Source: an uncultured Lachnospiraceae bacterium (lineage in GTDB: Bacteria; Bacillota; Clostridia; Lachnospirales; Lachnospiraceae). From it: a stretch of DNA of 43,486 bases. The stretch covers positions 1 to 43,486 of the forward strand of contig UQAW01000025.1 in assembly GCA_900539175.1 (NCBI GenBank). Direction: 5' to 3'. The notes under the pieces are model-generated. The model saw only the letters and a list, made by a program, of their open reading frames with translations, made no database searches and had not been told where the DNA came from. Position numbers and translations under genes: made by a program. Below, in pieces: positions 43,434-43,486 of this stretch (position 1 is its first letter; each line of letters begins with the position of its first letter).

Positions 43434-43486
43434 TGATACAAGCGTCAAAAGGTCATGCTTTTCATGCTTGCATGAAAAGGCATGAC
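43434..43486 (+). mobile_element. MITE-like repeat A, copy cut by the window end
   Basis: It starts GATACAAGCGTCAAAAGGTC and has the same TTCATGC-TT-GCATGAA hairpin as the left module at 529-610. The element continues past the window, in the same orientation as the copy at 529. Confidence 0.75.

Overview
The window looks like chromosome of a Gram-positive gut anaerobe of the class Clostridia, most likely Lachnospiraceae (Blautia/Ruminococcus-like). This is inferred from YesM/YesN-type two-component systems paired with sugar-binding lipoproteins, a CUT1 sugar ABC importer without its own ATPase, addBA in place of recBCD, a YtaF-type sporulation membrane protein, strong AGGAGG-type ribosome binding sites, and moderate-to-low GC. 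Species cannot be fixed from sequence alone. No rRNA, tRNA, CRISPR array, phage or transposase gene was seen.

Region 1 (1-10.5 kb) is a sensing locus. A small two-helix membrane protein (170-457) is bracketed by inverted copies of a roughly 183-bp MITE-like repeat. Then come an AraC-type response regulator, an overlapping YesM-type histidine kinase, and two large paralogous solute-binding-like lipoproteins with no permease or ATPase nearby. The second lipoprotein has its own consensus promoter. After a strong terminator there is a catalytically degenerate EAL-domain gene whose stop overlaps the start of a cytoplasmic neopullulanase-type GH13 enzyme.

Region 2 (10.5-18.1 kb) is mixed: a two-gene membrane-protein operon of unknown role (the larger protein TcaA/YvbJ-like), a structured repeat at 12119-12277, a small tail-anchored-like protein, a Ca2+-type P-type ATPase whose 3' end overlaps a convergent ytaF-like gene by 63 bp, and an AT-rich GT-C-like membrane glycosyltransferase that looks acquired.

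Region 3 (18.1-32.2 kb) is a xylan/xylo-oligosaccharide utilisation locus: a GH120 beta-xylosidase, a GH43 beta-xylosidase, a solute-binding lipoprotein and two permeases, a second YesM/YesN pair, a lipoprotein, and a divergently placed Gfo/Idh/MocA oxidoreductase. Sugar would be bound outside, imported by the CUT1 permeases using an ATPase encoded elsewhere (MsmX-like), and cut to xylose in the cytoplasm, with the YesM/YesN pair probably controlling expression. The locus contains a near-perfect 248-bp fold-back between convergent genes and a perfect 26-bp inverted repeat between the binding protein and permease genes.

Region 4 (32.3-43.5 kb) holds addB and addA (double-strand break repair), an AT-rich secreted beta-propeller-like protein, an M15 D,D-carboxypeptidase with a perfect-consensus promoter, and two GyrI-like ligand-binding proteins (the first fused to a Cys-rich DUF3795-like domain) behind a perfect 12-bp dyad. 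The window ends inside another copy of the MITE-like repeat.
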